Shown here one piece after another: positions 5,959 to 6,441 of a DNA stretch of 6,441 bases. The DNA is taken from the NCBI GenBank assembly GCA_009779655.1, contig WRDV01000061.1, positions 1 through 6,441 on the forward strand, read 5' to 3'. Each line of letters opens with the position of its first letter. Position 1 is the first letter of the stretch. The stretch is from Dehalococcoidia bacterium (GTDB taxonomy: Bacteria > Chloroflexota > Dehalococcoidia > Dehalococcoidales > UBA1222). Both the position numbers and the translations under genes were made by a program. The notes under the pieces are model-generated. The model saw only the letters and a program-made list of their open reading frames with translations. It searched no databases and had not been told where the DNA came from.

Positions 5959-5990
5959 ATAGAGGGCTCGTGGTGAAACGAGCCCTCTAT
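5959..5990. terminator. 13-bp hairpin after the 116-aa ORF, likely bidirectional terminator
   Basis: The arms 5959-5971 and 5978-5990 are perfectly complementary over 13 bp (core AGAGGGCTCG / CGAGCCCTCT) with a 6-nt loop GGTGAA. It begins 4 nt after the stop of the 116-aa ORF. On the plus strand the downstream sequence (AACAATCTCC) is not T-rich. On the minus strand the stem runs into TTTTATTA, a better terminator tail for anything coming from the right. Confidence 0.65.
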
Positions 5991-6004
5991 AACAATCTCC
6001 CCAA

Positions 6005-6044
6005 TTCAATAACTCATTTATTCCCGATCTCCAGAATTATTGAA
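6005..6044. repeat. Inverted repeat with 8-bp arms
   Basis: TTCAATAA (6005-6012) and TTATTGAA (6037-6044) are perfect inverted copies separated by 24 nt. The arms are AT-rich, so a chance origin or a protein-binding site is as likely as an RNA hairpin. It lies in the non-coding stretch 5991-6078. Confidence 0.35.
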
Positions 6045-6078
6045 CTAATATAGTAATAGCATACTTTATAAGTAAAGT

Positions 6079-6315
6079 CTAGTATTTAGGCTGTTTCCTT
6101 TTTTTCTTCGAGTATTCAAGTATGTATTTATAATTTTCTTTTTGGGAAGAATATGCAAACATTGATTTCCATAACTCTTTCCTATTACATCGCGCATAAC
6201 TAATTCCCACTTCCAACCCATTCAAAATGCCCTCTTCTCCTATTTCATCTAGAAGCTTAAGGTAATAATCTTGACCTACTAATACTACAACGAACAATAA
6301 TTGACACAAATGCAT
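6079..6315 (-). CDS. Doubtful small hypothetical protein or gene remnant
   Basis: On the minus strand a frame ends with TAG-side codons ...SKKKRKQPKY at 6079. From the ATG at 6313-6315 it encodes 78 residues: a short hydrophobic start (LLFVVVLVG), then a charged, soluble-looking part (DYYLKLLDEIGEEG) and a very basic C-terminus. The frame stays open further upstream to a TTG at 6388-6390, but that part lies opposite the start of a well-supported rightward gene and is unlikely to be coding. No ribosome-binding site is seen before any candidate start. The composition of the C-terminal 65 residues looks like real protein, so it may be a truncated remnant. I do not recognise the family. Confidence 0.35.
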   Translation of the reverse strand: MHLCQLLFVVVLVGQDYYLKLLDEIGEEGILNGLEVGISYARCNRKELWKSMFAYSSQKENYKYILEYSKKKRKQPKY

Positions 6316-6329
6316 ATAGCTGTTACGCT
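6301..6329 (+). promoter_or_regulatory. Promoter-like site for the right-edge gene
   Basis: A perfect TTGACA (6301-6306) is followed after 17 bp by TACGCT (6324-6329), a weak -10 with an extended TGT in front (6321-6323). The predicted start would fall within or just before the AGAGGAGG ribosome-binding site, which makes for a very short leader. An alternative pair is TTGACC (6271-6276) with AATAAT (6296-6301) at 19-bp spacing, which would give a more ordinary leader. Confidence 0.4.
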
Positions 6330-6333
6330 TATT

Positions 6334-6341
6334 AGAGGAGG
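6334..6341 (+). promoter_or_regulatory. Strong ribosome-binding site for the right-edge gene
   Basis: AGAGGAGG lies 5 nt before the ATG at 6347-6349 and is the main support for that rightward gene. Confidence 0.7.
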
Positions 6342-6346
6342 CTAAC

Positions 6347-6441
6347 ATGCAGCTAACAAGAACAGTGTACAGCAAGGAATTACTGAACAAATGGAAAAAT
6401 GAAGAGGTGACAGAAGAAAAGATTACCGGATTGCTTCGGCA
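6347..6441 (+). CDS. Unrecognised protein, N-terminal part (runs off right edge)
   Basis: ATG at 6347 opens a frame of 31 complete codons that continues past the window end. The peptide begins MQLTRTVYSKELLNKWKN and goes on with an acidic stretch (EEVTEEK), then ITGLLR; it looks soluble and helical. The frame is supported by the AGAGGAGG site with 5-nt spacing and by promoter-like hexamers just upstream. The helical VYSKELLNKW...EEKITGLL pattern could be the start of a DNA-binding or recombinase-type protein, but too little is visible to assign a function. It lies antiparallel to, and overlaps, the longest reading of the leftward ORF at 6079. Confidence 0.55.
   Translation, partial: MQLTRTVYSKELLNKWKNEEVTEEKITGLLR

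Noticed and set aside
5379..6441. tRNA, CRISPR array or insertion-sequence ends in the AT-rich right part
   Set aside because: No cloverleaf, no regularly spaced direct repeats and no transposase motif could be found by reading both strands.

Overview
The window looks like a piece of the chromosome of an anaerobic bacterium. The promoters are sigma70-like and several genes have good Shine-Dalgarno sites (for example AAGGAGG before yccF), so it is bacterial rather than archaeal. The main operon encodes a sulfide-to-homocysteine route known from methanogens and other strict anaerobes. A Clostridia- or Negativicutes-like Firmicute is my best guess, but it is inferred only from ribosome-binding sites and gene content.

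Left part (1-1623, minus strand): a leftward run reads yccF (two-repeat inner-membrane protein), birA (biotin-protein ligase without a DNA-binding domain), a SemiSWEET/PQ-loop sugar-transporter homologue, and then the first 36 codons of an unrecognised gene that leaves the window. Gaps of 44, 18 and 16 bp suggest one transcription unit. It would start from a promoter at 1652-1680.

Middle (1624-5378, plus strand): a 180-bp divergent intergenic region contains the leftward promoter, a weaker rightward -10 element and a nested RNA hairpin (1682-1738). This is followed by a tight four-gene operon: a DUF39/HcyBio homocysteine-biosynthesis protein, a NIL-domain 2x[4Fe-4S] ferredoxin, a UPF0280/COG2122 (ApbE-like) protein and an MFS transporter. 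The first three are the homologues of Methanosarcina acetivorans MA1821, MA1822 and MA1715. Together they are expected to assimilate sulfide and convert aspartate semialdehyde to homocysteine, the methionine precursor. The unrecognised leader structure and the linked transporter are the parts of this locus most likely to be new.

Right part (5379-6441): AT-richer DNA with different codon use and no recognisable housekeeping gene. It holds a 116-aa unknown protein with its own promoter-like site and a strong 13-bp hairpin just after its stop, a doubtful leftward ORF, and the start of a rightward gene with an excellent ribosome-binding site. It may be the edge of an acquired or mobile segment. 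No tRNA, rRNA, CRISPR array or recognisable insertion sequence was seen.
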